The position numbers and the translations under genes are program-made. 64,000 bases of DNA from RZZS01 sp964491785. Lineage in GTDB: Bacteria > Pseudomonadota > Alphaproteobacteria > Micavibrionales > Micavibrionaceae. Location of the stretch: contig CAZBGS010000009.1 in assembly GCA_964491785.1 (NCBI GenBank), forward strand, positions 3,883 to 67,882, given 5' to 3'. Shown here one piece after another: positions 48,111 to 56,610 of this stretch (its first letter is position 1; each line of letters opens with the position of its first letter). The notes under the pieces are model-generated. The model was not told where the DNA came from and made no database searches. It worked only from the letters and a program-made list of their open reading frames with translations.

Positions 48111-48851
48111 CTAGGGAATGCCGCCGGAATCGGGAAGGGGGGTTTTGTAATCTTCCCTGACGTCATCGCGTGTCTCCACGAGAAGCCAGCGCGGATCGCG
48201 GGAACGCACTTCCCGCGCGAATACCCAGACATCGACCATTTCAGTTATTCTTTCGGGATTGCCTGAAAGTATCATCCCTTCCTCGTCCCGGATCACACAG
48301 GTTTCATCCGCAGTAAACCGTATAGTGATATAGGCAGTCCGGTCGCGCAGGAATGCATCGGTTACTTCCATGCGTCTTATCGCATGGATCTCGGTACTGA
48401 CGGTTTCACCTCGTGCCTTGCGCGCCTCGATCTCGTTACTGAACGAGGCATAGACTGTCTCACTGAGCAGCGAGCGCAGGGTATCGAGATCGCCTTTGGC
48501 GAAGGCTTCGACGATCAGTATAAAAGCATCCTGCGCGCCTTCTAGAAAATGCTCGATGCCAAAGCTCTTGTCGGCACCGTATATATCGAGAAGGCCGCTT
48601 TCGGCCTGCTTGCCGTTGATTGAAAACTTGTTTGTCGGATGCTGGCTTAACTGGATTATGCGGTCTTCCTCTCCGGGAACTAAAGCCGAGGCTTCGACAA
48701 GCTCGCCGTTGTTAAGGATCTTTCCGCTTTGCTCTGCCGTGTACGGGTTCGGACGTTCTCTCTCGTCGCCGTGGCGGGTTCCAAGAATACTCCTGAGCCA
48801 GAAAACCAGCCCCGCAGCAACGATCGCATATATTAAAACATCGGTCGGCAC
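48111..48851 (-). CDS. timA: Tim44-domain protein TimA
   Basis: The 246-aa protein has one N-terminal membrane helix ('VLIYAIVAAGLVFWLRSILG'), a linker, and a C-terminal Tim44-like domain ('FLEGAQDAFILIVEAFAKGD', 'LRSLLSETVYASFSNEI', 'WVFAREVRSRDPRWLLVETR'). Alphaproteobacterial TimA is the relative of mitochondrial Tim44 and is thought to act at the inner membrane. The divergent timA / fxsA-secB arrangement is characteristic of the class. Confidence 0.92.
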   Translation of the reverse strand: MPTDVLIYAIVAAGLVFWLRSILGTRHGDERERPNPYTAEQSGKILNNGELVEASALVPGEEDRIIQLSQHPTNKFSINGKQAESGLLDIYGADKSFGIEHFLEGAQDAFILIVEAFAKGDLDTLRSLLSETVYASFSNEIEARKARGETVSTEIHAIRRMEVTDAFLRDRTAYITIRFTADETCVIRDEEGMILSGNPERITEMVDVWVFAREVRSRDPRWLLVETRDDVREDYKTPLPDSGGIP

Positions 48852-49047
48852 TTCTACCTTCTATACCTTCTTTTTCCTGGACTTATTATTAACCACAAAC
48901 TTTAACAAAACTATACTAATAACCCGTTCCAATCCAGCACAGCCGCTCTCCGATGAACAAAGCCTGAAAGGTAAATTGTTTGTCTTATCTGAAGAATGTT
49001 TCTATGTCATAAATATAGCGTTTTTCTTTGAGGACAAGGAAATTATC

Positions 49048-49506
49048 GTGCCGCTTTTTTTAATCTTTATTTTTTTGCCTCTGCTCGAAATAGGCGTTTT
49101 CATTTCCGTAGGCGATAATATCGGCCTTTTGAATACACTTGGCCTGTCGCTGTTGACGGCAATCATCGGCGGGCTGATTTTTCGCTATCAGGGTTTCAGT
49201 ACGTTCCGGCAGGCCACATCGGAAATTAACCGAGGAGGGCTCCCGGTCAAGGAACTGTTCGACGGGTTCTGCCTGGTAATAGCGGCTGCAATGCTTGTGA
49301 CGCCGGGTTTTGTCACTGACACTTTCGGCTTTCTCTTGCTGGTTCCGGCTGTCAGGGCGAAGATTCGAAAGTTCCTGCTGTCCCGCATGTCCGTAAGTCA
49401 GTTCGGGATGCAGGAGGGGGTTGAGAGAAAAGGAAGCGATCCGGGAGCCGGCGATACGATAGAAGGTGAGTTTGAGCGCGTGGACGAGAACCGGCGCAAA
49501 GAATAG
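49048..49506 (+). CDS. fxsA: FxsA-family membrane protein
   Basis: GTG 49048 is chosen because AAGGA lies 7 nt upstream and the product then starts 'MPLFLIFIFLPLLEIGVFIS'. The open frame runs back to 48496 but overlaps timA in antisense. The 152-aa protein has three hydrophobic segments and the signature 'TPGFVTDTFGFLLLVPAVR'. FxsA is known for relieving F-plasmid exclusion of phage T7; its cellular role is unclear. Confidence 0.92.
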   Translation: MPLFLIFIFLPLLEIGVFISVGDNIGLLNTLGLSLLTAIIGGLIFRYQGFSTFRQATSEINRGGLPVKELFDGFCLVIAAAMLVTPGFVTDTFGFLLLVPAVRAKIRKFLLSRMSVSQFGMQEGVERKGSDPGAGDTIEGEFERVDENRRKE

Positions 49507-49604
49507 CCGTCAAAAAACCGGTCGCTGATTTAGCCCCTGCTCTTGAGCCTTTCTGCCCGCTGTGCTAAGCACTTTCCGGGATCAAATTTTAGAACAGGAA
49601 TAAT

Positions 49605-50102
49605 ATGACAGAAAACTCAAATGAAACCGGCAACAGCCAGGCTCAGTCCGGGCCGCAAATGCCTGTGGTCATCCATGCCCAGTACGTAAAGGACGTATCC
49701 TTCGAGAACCCGAACGCGCCTGAGACTCTGCGTGGCGGACAGGGCGGGCCGGAGATGGAAATCAATATCAGCATGGATGCCCGCAAGCTTGAAGCATCGG
49801 CCGAAGAAAATTTATATGAAGTTGTGCTGAAGCTGACCGCCAGAGCATTAAGGTCGGGCCAGACGCTTTTCCTTTGCGAAATTCATTACGCGGCTCTGGT
49901 CTCCCTGCCGGGCGTTCCGCAGGAAAGCCATCATCCGCTTCTGCTGATCGAAGTGCCGAGAACGATCTTCCCCTTTGCCCGCCAGCTCCTTGGCGAACTG
50001 ACGCAAAGCGGTGGATATCCGCCACTGCTGCTTAATCCTGTGGACTTCCGTGCTCTTTATCAGGAGCAGTTCAGCCAGGAAATGAAAAAAGCCGAAAATT
50101 AA
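49605..50102 (+). CDS. secB: Protein-export chaperone SecB
   Basis: The 165-aa protein has 'QYVKDVSFENPNAPETL', 'LCEIHYAALVSLPG', 'LLIEVPRTIFPFARQ' and 'GGYPPLLLNPVDF', all SecB hallmarks. It holds preproteins unfolded and delivers them to SecA. It is 98 bp downstream of fxsA. Confidence 0.97.
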   Translation: MTENSNETGNSQAQSGPQMPVVIHAQYVKDVSFENPNAPETLRGGQGGPEMEINISMDARKLEASAEENLYEVVLKLTARALRSGQTLFLCEIHYAALVSLPGVPQESHHPLLLIEVPRTIFPFARQLLGELTQSGGYPPLLLNPVDFRALYQEQFSQEMKKAEN

Positions 50103-50125
50103 ATAAAAACTAAAAAAGAAAAAAG

Positions 50126-50151
50126 AGGATGCGGTTTTTACGCCGCATCCT
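50126..50151 (-). terminator. Terminator shared by secB and the convergent small gene
   Basis: The stem AGGATGCGG / CCGCATCCT is perfect with an 8-nt loop. On the minus strand it is followed by CTTTTTTCTTTTTT, a strong terminator. On the plus strand the T-run is weak. The TAA of the minus-strand gene (50138-50140) lies inside the loop. Confidence 0.8.
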
Positions 50152-50374
50152 GCAAGTTTTGTGTGTGGGGTAAAACAGGAGAATTTTCCAGAGACACACC
50201 CTCACTGGAAAGGAGTTTTTGCTGCAGTCTGCAGCGTTCCCGGAAAAGATAGTCCATGATCTCTGTAAGCTCTTGATCGCTCATCGATCGGACATCTTCA
50301 TGCCAAATTTTACTCGCACTCAGGTTCCGGGAAAAAATCATGTCTTCCAACAAGCTCTCTTCGTAAATTCTCAA
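50138..50374 (-). CDS. Small hypothetical protein with helical, charged sequence
   Basis: The frame encodes 78 aa from TTG 50374 or 67 aa from ATG 50341. It contains 'DQELTEIMDYLFRERCRLQQ', a likely amphipathic helix, and has no membrane segment. A promoter-like TTGACA-N17-TAAAAC stands upstream and a strong terminator overlaps the 3' end, so transcription is likely. No family recognised. The start is uncertain. Confidence 0.5.
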   Translation of the reverse strand: MRIYEESLLEDMIFSRNLSASKIWHEDVRSMSDQELTEIMDYLFRERCRLQQKLLSSEGVSLENSPVLPHTQNLQDAA

Positions 50375-50384
50375 GTAATAAGCT

Positions 50385-50413
50385 GTTTTATCTCAAGCGC
50401 ACTATATTGTCAA
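50385..50413 (-). promoter_or_regulatory. Probable promoter of the small gene
   Basis: On the minus strand a perfect TTGACA (50408-50413) is 17 nt from TAAAAC (50385-50390). The start point near 50378 favours ATG 50341 over TTG 50374 as initiation codon. Confidence 0.45.
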
Positions 50414-50526
50414 GCTTAAAATTTCACTTTTTGTATACCTAGTTAAATAAAATCTGGACATTTTAGATAGAGAGAATTAATGTACGGTTAAAATTCATAT
50501 TTGCATAAAAAAGAGGGTGCAAAAAA

Positions 50527-51171
50527 ATGAACATTCATATTAATCAGATCAGGGCAGCCAGAGGTTTGTTAGGCTGGAGTCAGAAGGAACTCGCGAAAAG
50601 ATCGGGGGTTTCCGACGTTTCAATCATTAACTATGAGAAGGGCAAACGGACGCCCCACCAGAATACCATGAACAAGATAATTCAGGCATTCGAACTGGGC
50701 GGCGTCGACTTCACCGAGGACGGCGGAGTCCGTCCCCGCCAGAGCCGTGTCGTAACCTATGAGGGACATGACGGCTTTATCAGGTTCTTCGATGACATTT
50801 ACGATACCGCAAGAACACATGCCGATCCCGATCTCTGCACAACCAGTCATGTCGAGAATCTTTACGATTACTGGCTAGGCGGTTACGAACCAGTTCATAA
50901 TGAGCGGATGACGAAACTCGGTGCAAAAGTCCGCGTTCTTCTAAGGGACGGCGATACCCACTTGACCTCCTCAACATATGCTGAGTACCGTTGGATGGCC
51001 AAGGAGCTTTTTGGCGACAGTTCGATATACATCTATGGTGACAAGCTGGCCTTTGTAAACTTCTCCGAAGAGAACGTGGTGGTCACCGTGGTAGATAGCA
51101 AACCTGTGTCGGAAAGCCTGAGGAAAATGTTTGAGATTATTTGGGAAATGTCTAAAGACAAGGTGGGTTAA
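50527..51171 (+). CDS. XRE regulator with a TrmB-like effector domain
   Basis: Residues 3-58 are an XRE helix-turn-helix ('RAARGLLGWSQKELAKRSGV', 'INYEKGKRTPHQNTM'). Residues about 75-210 resemble the PLD-like effector region of archaeal TrmB regulators: 'MTKLGAKVRVLLRDGD', 'AEYRWMAKELFGDSSIYIYG', 'DKLAFVNFSEENVVVTVVDS' and 'LRKMFEIIWEMS'. No catalytic motif is obvious, so a ligand-sensing role is inferred. GAGGGTGC precedes the ATG. The stop is followed within 2 nt by the start of the methyltransferase gene, so they form an operon. Confidence 0.8.
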   Translation: MNIHINQIRAARGLLGWSQKELAKRSGVSDVSIINYEKGKRTPHQNTMNKIIQAFELGGVDFTEDGGVRPRQSRVVTYEGHDGFIRFFDDIYDTARTHADPDLCTTSHVENLYDYWLGGYEPVHNERMTKLGAKVRVLLRDGDTHLTSSTYAEYRWMAKELFGDSSIYIYGDKLAFVNFSEENVVVTVVDSKPVSESLRKMFEIIWEMSKDKVG

Positions 51172-51172
51172 T

Positions 51173-52174
51173 TTGATTTCGTCAGTTGCTGACATGGAAA
51201 GCGTCCCGGCTTCTTACGTGTCCGATTGCATCTCTCTTCTCTCCGGCAAGGCGCAAGGCCATATGGAGAAATGGGAGTATTGCCCGCCCCTTTTTCCTGG
51301 AGACCTTGCTGCAGGGGAGGAACACTGGTCGGCCTTGGTAAAAAAACCAGGCAAGTACTATCCTGCCTATGAAGACGAGCGAAATATCAGGCATACTGTA
51401 AAGCTCGCAGACTTCCGGAAGTATCTGGATGGTATCGAAACCATTGTAGAATTCGGCCCTGGATGCGAGGATTCCCTTACAGGAAAGACGTTGCCGTTAC
51501 TGGAAGAGGCCGCCTCCGTTAGAAAGTATATTGCTCTGGACAGTACAGACAATATTGCCCTGATGGCTACGCGTTTCATCAGCGGCAGGTATAAGGTTGA
51601 TACCGGCAGTGTAATTATGGACTTCATCGCATCCCCTCTCCAAAAAAAATGGCATGGCCGATCCGCAGTAATAATGTGGGGCATCTCGCTGGGTAATTTT
51701 CCCGGCGGTCATGGATCGGATTCATTTCCCAAGCTCGTATCGATGCTTGGGAATATTGCGAAAGGGCTGTCTTCTGGCGACTGCCTTTTTGCTAGTTTTG
51801 ATACCGAGACCGACGGGGAAAAAGTGCTGGCTTCATACAACGAACCCAACCTGAAAAAACAGGTTCTGAGCATCCTGTATCGTCTCGCCCGTGACGGCAT
51901 AGCGCAAGGCAAGTTCAATCCTGAAAAATGGAGGCATGAGCCTGTCTGGGTAGCAAAAACCCTGCAATGTGCCCATTACGTCTATCCGATAATCGACCAG
52001 CATTTCTGGATAGACGGAAATGAGTTTTCAATACCGGCCATGCAGCGTTTTATATCCAACAACAGCTACAAATACCTGCCGGAAACAATAATGAAAGCCT
52101 CTGCGCAGGCAGGTTTTTCTAGTGCTGAAGTTTTCCGCAACGGCCCGATGGCAATGCTCGCGGCGGTCAAATAG
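51173..52174 (+). CDS. EgtD-like (histidine-specific type) SAM-dependent methyltransferase
   Basis: TTG 51173 has AAGGTGGG upstream; ATG 51194 is an alternative. The 333-aa protein fits the EgtD/Dph-type fold: 'DERNIRHT' near the N-terminus, the SAM loop 'TIVEFGPGCEDS', 'YIALDST', 'MWGISLGNFPGG' (matching 'GSTIGNF'), 'LASYNEPNLKKQVLSILYRL' and a C-terminal 'QAGFSSAEVFRNGPMAMLAA'. EgtD trimethylates histidine for ergothioneine. Divergence is considerable and no egtB is adjacent, so the substrate is open. Confidence 0.78.
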   Translation: MISSVADMESVPASYVSDCISLLSGKAQGHMEKWEYCPPLFPGDLAAGEEHWSALVKKPGKYYPAYEDERNIRHTVKLADFRKYLDGIETIVEFGPGCEDSLTGKTLPLLEEAASVRKYIALDSTDNIALMATRFISGRYKVDTGSVIMDFIASPLQKKWHGRSAVIMWGISLGNFPGGHGSDSFPKLVSMLGNIAKGLSSGDCLFASFDTETDGEKVLASYNEPNLKKQVLSILYRLARDGIAQGKFNPEKWRHEPVWVAKTLQCAHYVYPIIDQHFWIDGNEFSIPAMQRFISNNSYKYLPETIMKASAQAGFSSAEVFRNGPMAMLAAVK

Positions 52175-52184
52175 AACTCTGAAG

Positions 52185-52874
52185 TCAGCCTTCCTTCTTC
52201 CAGAGCGGATCGGACAGTTCGCCAAGCATGGCCTCGTGAAGTTCCAGCTCCTTTTCGTCCAGCTTGAAGACCCGGGGTTCCCGGAACGGCCTGCCGGCTA
52301 TCGATTCCTTTAGCGCTTCGATGGCCGCCGCTCCGGTCTCTATCGCCAGCCCAAGCCCGTGCTGCCGTCCTCCGAGCAACTCCAGATAGACTTCCGCCAG
52401 AATTTGCGAGTCCAGCAGCGCCCCATGCAGCTCCCGCGCCGAATTGTCGATCGCAAAGCGCTTGCACAAGGCATCAAGGCTTGCCGGAGACCCGGGAAAG
52501 TTCTTCCTCGCCATCAGCAGCGTATCGACTATCTTGTTCCCGACAATGCCGCCATGCCCGACCAGCCTGAGTTCGTAATTAAGGAATTTCAGATCGAATT
52601 CCGCGTTATGGATGACCAGCTGGGCCTCTTCGATAAAGGACAGAAACTGGTCGTATACCTCGCAGAAAACCGGCTTGTCGGAAAGAAAGTCGTTTGTAAG
52701 TCCGTGAACCGCCACCGCCTCTGCCGGCACTTCCCTCTCCGGGTTGATATAGAGGTGCAGATGCCTTCCCGTCGGAAGATGATTGAGCAGTTCGACACAG
52801 CCGATCTCGATAATCTTGTGGCCGTCCAGAGGGTCGATCCCGGTGGTTTCTGTATCCAGTACTACTTCGCGCAT
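52185..52874 (-). CDS. dnaQ: DNA polymerase III epsilon subunit (3'-5' exonuclease)
   Basis: The start ATG 52874 gives 229 aa and begins 'MREVVLDTETTGIDPLDGHK'; the longer frame to 53093 lies in coaE. Exo motifs are 'LDTETTG', 'HNAEFDLKFLN' and 'ELHGALLDSQILAEVYL'. It proofreads for Pol III. The start overlaps the coaE stop by 13 nt in the operon maf-aroE-coaE-dnaQ. Confidence 0.96.
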   Translation of the reverse strand: MREVVLDTETTGIDPLDGHKIIEIGCVELLNHLPTGRHLHLYINPEREVPAEAVAVHGLTNDFLSDKPVFCEVYDQFLSFIEEAQLVIHNAEFDLKFLNYELRLVGHGGIVGNKIVDTLLMARKNFPGSPASLDALCKRFAIDNSARELHGALLDSQILAEVYLELLGGRQHGLGLAIETGAAAIEALKESIAGRPFREPRVFKLDEKELELHEAMLGELSDPLWKKEG

Positions 52875-53479
52875 GCCCGTTTGTCTTCTTCTTCCAGTAT
52901 CCTGTCGATGACCGCCCGCAGTTGCCGGTACGTATATGCCTTGCCAAGCCCCGTCTGAACGACGAAATCTGCCATCTTCCGCTTGTCGATATCCGGAAGC
53001 TGACTGTTCAGGCGATCCCGGAACTTTTTCTCCGTCATCCCGGGTCTTGATAACACCCTTTGCTTCTGGATGAAATAAGGGGCGGTCACGCAAACGGTAT
53101 AATCGCAGCCTCTGTACACCCCGGTTTCAAAAAGCAGCGGCACGTCAAGCACGGCGATTTTGGAGCCCCTAACACTGGTAGCCAGCAGAAAGCGCTTTTG
53201 CTGCCTGCGCACAAGCGGATGAAGTATCTGTTCCAGCTCCTTCCTTTTTTCCGGATCGGCGAATACGATCAGCCCGAGCTTGTGACGGTCTATCCTGCCG
53301 TTTTCGCCTTTCGCTTCCGGAAAGGCCGCTGATACAAAGGGGACGGCTTCGCCTCCGGGGCTTAAAAGGGAATGCACGCAGGCATCCGCATCGTGTACCG
53401 GCAACCCAAGATGCTGCAATATCCTCCCGGCGGTTGTTTTGCCCATCCCGATCGAGCCGGTAAGTCCAACGATGATCAT
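52862..53479 (-). CDS. coaE: Dephospho-CoA kinase
   Basis: ATG 53479 overlaps the aroE stop (ATGA) and gives 205 aa starting 'MIIVGLTGSIGMGKTTAGRI', with the P-loop 'GSIGMGKTT', 'HDADACVHSLL' and 'VLDVPLLFETG'. It performs the last step of CoA synthesis. The frame upstream to 53533 lies within aroE. Confidence 0.96.
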   Translation of the reverse strand: MIIVGLTGSIGMGKTTAGRILQHLGLPVHDADACVHSLLSPGGEAVPFVSAAFPEAKGENGRIDRHKLGLIVFADPEKRKELEQILHPLVRRQQKRFLLATSVRGSKIAVLDVPLLFETGVYRGCDYTVCVTAPYFIQKQRVLSRPGMTEKKFRDRLNSQLPDIDKRKMADFVVQTGLGKAYTYRQLRAVIDRILEEEDKRACAK

Positions 53480-54315
53480 TTCATCACCTTTTCCCTCAAC
53501 TCCAGCGTTACTTCCGGCATTATTCCGAACCACGCCTCGAAAGCGGGCCTTGCCTGATGAAGCAGCATGCCTGCGCCGGTTACCGCAAGATTGCCCAGTG
53601 CCTTTGATTTCAAAAGCAGTTCGGTATACAAAGGCGCGTAAACGATATCATGAACCACGCACTCGCGTCTCAGATTCTCGAGTCCGATATCAAGTGGAGC
53701 CATTCCCGCCATTCCCGCCGAAGTGGTATTGACCAGAAGCGATGCGCCGCCCAGCGCTGCCTCTTTCTCATGCCATTCTATAACCCGCACGCGTGAAGGA
53801 TCAGGGCATCCGTTCGCCAGTGCTCGCGCTCTCTCCGTAGTCCGGTTTGCAAGGATTATTTCCGGAACCCCCTCCTTAAGCAAGGCAAAAATCACCGCTC
53901 TTGCCGCCCCGCCCGCGCCGAGAACCAGGGCAGGGCCTTTAGCGAAGTCGAAGTCAGGAGCCTGTTCCCTTATATTCATAATAAAGCCAAAGGCGTCGGT
54001 GTTTCTTCCGCAAAGAGACCCATCGTCAAGAACGCGTACCGTGTTGACGGCGCCGATTTCCCTGGCGGTCTCGTCCAGTTCCCGGCAAAGTTTCATTATC
54101 GCCTGCTTGTGGGGCACGGTGACGTTAAATCCGGCGATCCCTGAAGCTACTAGACTCTCCACCTGGCTGTTCAAATCGTCCGGCAGGACGTCGTAAAGGT
54201 CGTAACTGCCGTCAATACCGTATTTTTCAAGCCAGTACCGGTGAATCAGCGGGGACTTGCTATGACCGACAGGATGCCCTATCAGACCGGCCCGAACCCC
54301 GGAATTAACCTTCAT
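53476..54315 (-). CDS. aroE: Shikimate dehydrogenase
   Basis: The 279-aa enzyme has 'GHPVGHSKSPLIHRYWL', 'GFNVTVPHKQAIM' with the catalytic Lys, the NADP loop 'LVLGAGGAARAVIFALL' and 'ANRTTERA'. It reduces 3-dehydroshikimate in the aromatic amino-acid pathway. It overlaps maf by 11 nt and coaE by 4 nt. Confidence 0.97.
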   Translation of the reverse strand: MKVNSGVRAGLIGHPVGHSKSPLIHRYWLEKYGIDGSYDLYDVLPDDLNSQVESLVASGIAGFNVTVPHKQAIMKLCRELDETAREIGAVNTVRVLDDGSLCGRNTDAFGFIMNIREQAPDFDFAKGPALVLGAGGAARAVIFALLKEGVPEIILANRTTERARALANGCPDPSRVRVIEWHEKEAALGGASLLVNTTSAGMAGMAPLDIGLENLRRECVVHDIVYAPLYTELLLKSKALGNLAVTGAGMLLHQARPAFEAWFGIMPEVTLELREKVMK

Positions 54316-54892
54316 CGTATATTCCCTCTTCTTGCCGCAGCCTTTTCAGCAAAGGCAGTAGCGGCATTCCCAGTATGGTGAAATAATCACCTCTGATCTG
54401 ATCGAACAGCCGTATTCCCGGCCCCTCGACCTCATACCCGCCTACGGTGTCAAGCAGGGCGCTCCCCGCTGCCTTAATATAACCTTCAATGAAGCCATCG
54501 TCAAAATCCAGCATTTTTAGAACCGCCTTGTCAGTACAAGACCAAAGCTCGTCCCCGGCCCGTCGCAGGCTAACCGATGAAATCAGCGTATGCTCCCTGC
54601 CTCTCATCTCCTTGAGTCTCTCTCTTGCTTCCTTTATCGAGGCGGCCTTGGCGAGGCTGCGGCCTGCGAATTCCATCACCTGATCCGCTCCGATCACAAT
54701 GGCTTCAGGCTTGCTGCGTGAAACTGCCTCCGCCTTCGCCCGTGCCAGAGTTATCGCCAGATCCTGGGGCGGAAGGCCGAAAGATTGGATTTTGGATTCG
54801 TCAATATTTGCGGGGATCACCTTGAAAACTACCCCGGCATTTTCTAGCATGACGCGGCGCGCCCTGCTTCCTGAAGCCAGAATTAGCTGCAT
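54305..54892 (-). CDS. maf: Maf-family nucleoside triphosphate pyrophosphatase
   Basis: The 195-aa protein begins 'MQLILASGSRARRVMLENAG' and has 'VIGADQVMEFAGR' and 'GSALLDTVGGYEVEGPGI'. Maf proteins hydrolyse dTTP/UTP or modified nucleotides. First gene of the maf-aroE-coaE-dnaQ operon, divergent from hpf. Confidence 0.95.
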   Translation of the reverse strand: MQLILASGSRARRVMLENAGVVFKVIPANIDESKIQSFGLPPQDLAITLARAKAEAVSRSKPEAIVIGADQVMEFAGRSLAKAASIKEARERLKEMRGREHTLISSVSLRRAGDELWSCTDKAVLKMLDFDDGFIEGYIKAAGSALLDTVGGYEVEGPGIRLFDQIRGDYFTILGMPLLPLLKRLRQEEGIYDEG

Positions 54893-55027
54893 TCCTGTAT
54901 TACCCTTGCTGGCCGCTATTCGTTTTATTACGAACAGGGAAATCTTATACCCTTGCCACCGTTAAACGAAAGGGCTAAAACTTAGCTTCATCTTGAGAAA
55001 AACTTTGAAACACAGGCAAGTCTAGAA

Positions 55028-55615
55028 ATGCAGCTTACCGTACAAGGCAAACAAATTGATGTTGGTGACGCTTTGCGAACCCATGTCTCTGAAAAACTGG
55101 AAGATATAAATAGCAAGTATTTCAACAGGGCGATTGACGCTACTGTTCTCTTCTCGCGTGAAGGCCATGGCCATGGCCTCTACAAGGCCCAGATCAGCAT
55201 CAGGGTCGGAAAGAAAATAATGGTCGTGGCTGACGACACGGCTGGCGATCCGTACGGTGCTTTCGAAAGCTGCGCCGACAAGGTTGCCAAGCAACTGCGC
55301 CGCTACAAGAGCAAACTGCGCGATAACCACGAAAACCAGGAAGTCTCGCTCAAGGCCCGCGACTACACTCTTGCTGCGCCTGCGGATGAAGATGAAGGCG
55401 AGGACGATGGTGTTCCCTACGGCGACGATCCGCCGATCATCGCCGAGATCGCAACCGAGATCGAAACCTTAAGCGTTCCTGATGCGGTAATGCGAATGGA
55501 TCTCTCCGATCTTAATGCACTGCTTTTCCGCAACGCAAAGCACAAGGGTCTCAATCTCGTTTACCGCCGCAAGGACGGCAATATCGGCTGGATCGATCTG
55601 GTGGATAACGGCTGA
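55028..55615 (+). CDS. hpf: Ribosome hibernation-promoting factor, long form
   Basis: The 195-aa protein has the N-terminal S30AE domain ('MQLTVQGKQIDVGDALRTHV', 'ADDTAGDPYGAFESCADKVA') and, after an acidic linker, the C-terminal dimerisation domain ('MRMDLSDLNALLFRNAKHKG', 'YRRKDGNIGWID'). Long HPF links 70S ribosomes into 100S dimers in stationary phase. A terminator follows. Confidence 0.96.
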   Translation: MQLTVQGKQIDVGDALRTHVSEKLEDINSKYFNRAIDATVLFSREGHGHGLYKAQISIRVGKKIMVVADDTAGDPYGAFESCADKVAKQLRRYKSKLRDNHENQEVSLKARDYTLAAPADEDEGEDDGVPYGDDPPIIAEIATEIETLSVPDAVMRMDLSDLNALLFRNAKHKGLNLVYRRKDGNIGWIDLVDNG

Positions 55616-55659
55616 TCGACTGACTTGGTAAAATCTTAATCTATTCTGTAAATTTTATA

Positions 55660-55686
55660 AGGGCTGTCTGAAGACGGCCCTTTTTT
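55660..55686 (+). terminator. Intrinsic terminator of hpf
   Basis: AGGGCTGTC-TGAA-GACGGCCCT, with one T-G pair, is followed by TTTTTT 45 nt after the hpf stop. Confidence 0.88.
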
Positions 55687-55789
55687 CATATATTGCTAAG
55701 AAAATTTTTTAAAATAACTGGAACTTTCGTGCGCTCTTGTTTATTGATACCGGCGATTAAAGCACTAGGCATAAGTGTGGGGATTCCAT

Positions 55790-56254
55790 ATGACGTTTGT
55801 AACTCCAGTAAACTCGATCCATTCGGGTCTAAAGTTGTTTAACAAAGAGCAGATTTTTCACTTTATTTCAGAAAAGACATCCGAACAAACCGGGTTCGAA
55901 GCTCCAAAAATCCTGACAAAGCTTTTTGAAGCAGAAAACCGGCATCCTTCGGGGATCGGGGAGGGTGTTGCCATACCTCATCTGAAATTATGCGGTATCA
56001 AGGCTCCTTACACGCTTTTCGCCAAACTTTCCCAGCCGGTGGAATTTGACGCCGTGGACGGCCAGCCGGTTGACATGGTGTTCCTGCTTGTCTCTCCCGA
56101 AAAAGACGGCCCGCTTCACTTAAGCCGCCTTGCCCGCATATCGAGGCTGTTTCGTGATCGCGACCTGTGCCGCAACCTGAGAAAAACGAATAACAACAAT
56201 CTGCTCAGGTCTTTAATTCAGCAGCAGCCCGCAGCAATAAATGATGCCGCCTGA
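55790..56254 (+). CDS. ptsN: PTS IIA-like nitrogen regulatory protein
   Basis: ATG 55790 has GGGGAT upstream; the frame opens at 55775. The 154-aa protein has the IIA-Ntr motif 'GIGEGVAIPHLKLCG' with the phospho-accepting His, and 'VDMVFLLVSPEKDGPLHLS'. It links carbon and nitrogen status. Alphaproteobacteria usually keep it next to hpf, as here, though no rpoN is in the window. Confidence 0.94.
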   Translation: MTFVTPVNSIHSGLKLFNKEQIFHFISEKTSEQTGFEAPKILTKLFEAENRHPSGIGEGVAIPHLKLCGIKAPYTLFAKLSQPVEFDAVDGQPVDMVFLLVSPEKDGPLHLSRLARISRLFRDRDLCRNLRKTNNNNLLRSLIQQQPAAINDAA

Positions 56255-56305
56255 CTTCTCGGGCGGCAGTCGCTATCGATAGATTCGTAAGATGCCTTAA
56301 GATGC

Positions 56306-56554
56306 CTATTGTACGGTAACCGGCTCAAGCTCGTTATGCCTGACCAGCGCAAGAGCCACTTCCCTCGATTCAAGCACGGAAAGCGGGGTGCCGTCCGCGG
56401 CATGTACCGACCAGGCTACCCTGTCGTCGACTTTTACAGGCCGGACATAGGCAATATGCTGAATGCCAAAGCTCAGGAAGTCTTTTGCGGAAAGACCCCT
56501 GAAGTAGTCGCTGGCCTTGGTGTAATTGTTCTCTGTCATAATGATCAAGCTCAT
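56306..56554 (-). CDS. DUF1150-family protein
   Basis: The 82-aa protein contains 'FGIQHIAYVRPVKVDDRVAW' and 'VHAADGTPLSVLESREVALA', the DUF1150 pattern. This small alphaproteobacterial family is regularly paired with Hsp20 genes, as here (57 bp downstream of hsp20, same strand). Function unknown. Met6 is an alternative start. Confidence 0.9.
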   Translation of the reverse strand: MSLIIMTENNYTKASDYFRGLSAKDFLSFGIQHIAYVRPVKVDDRVAWSVHAADGTPLSVLESREVALALVRHNELEPVTVQ

Positions 56555-56610
56555 TTTAACAAAATAATCGTCAGAAGACTAATTTCAGGTTAAAGGACAA
56601 ATTATTTTTT

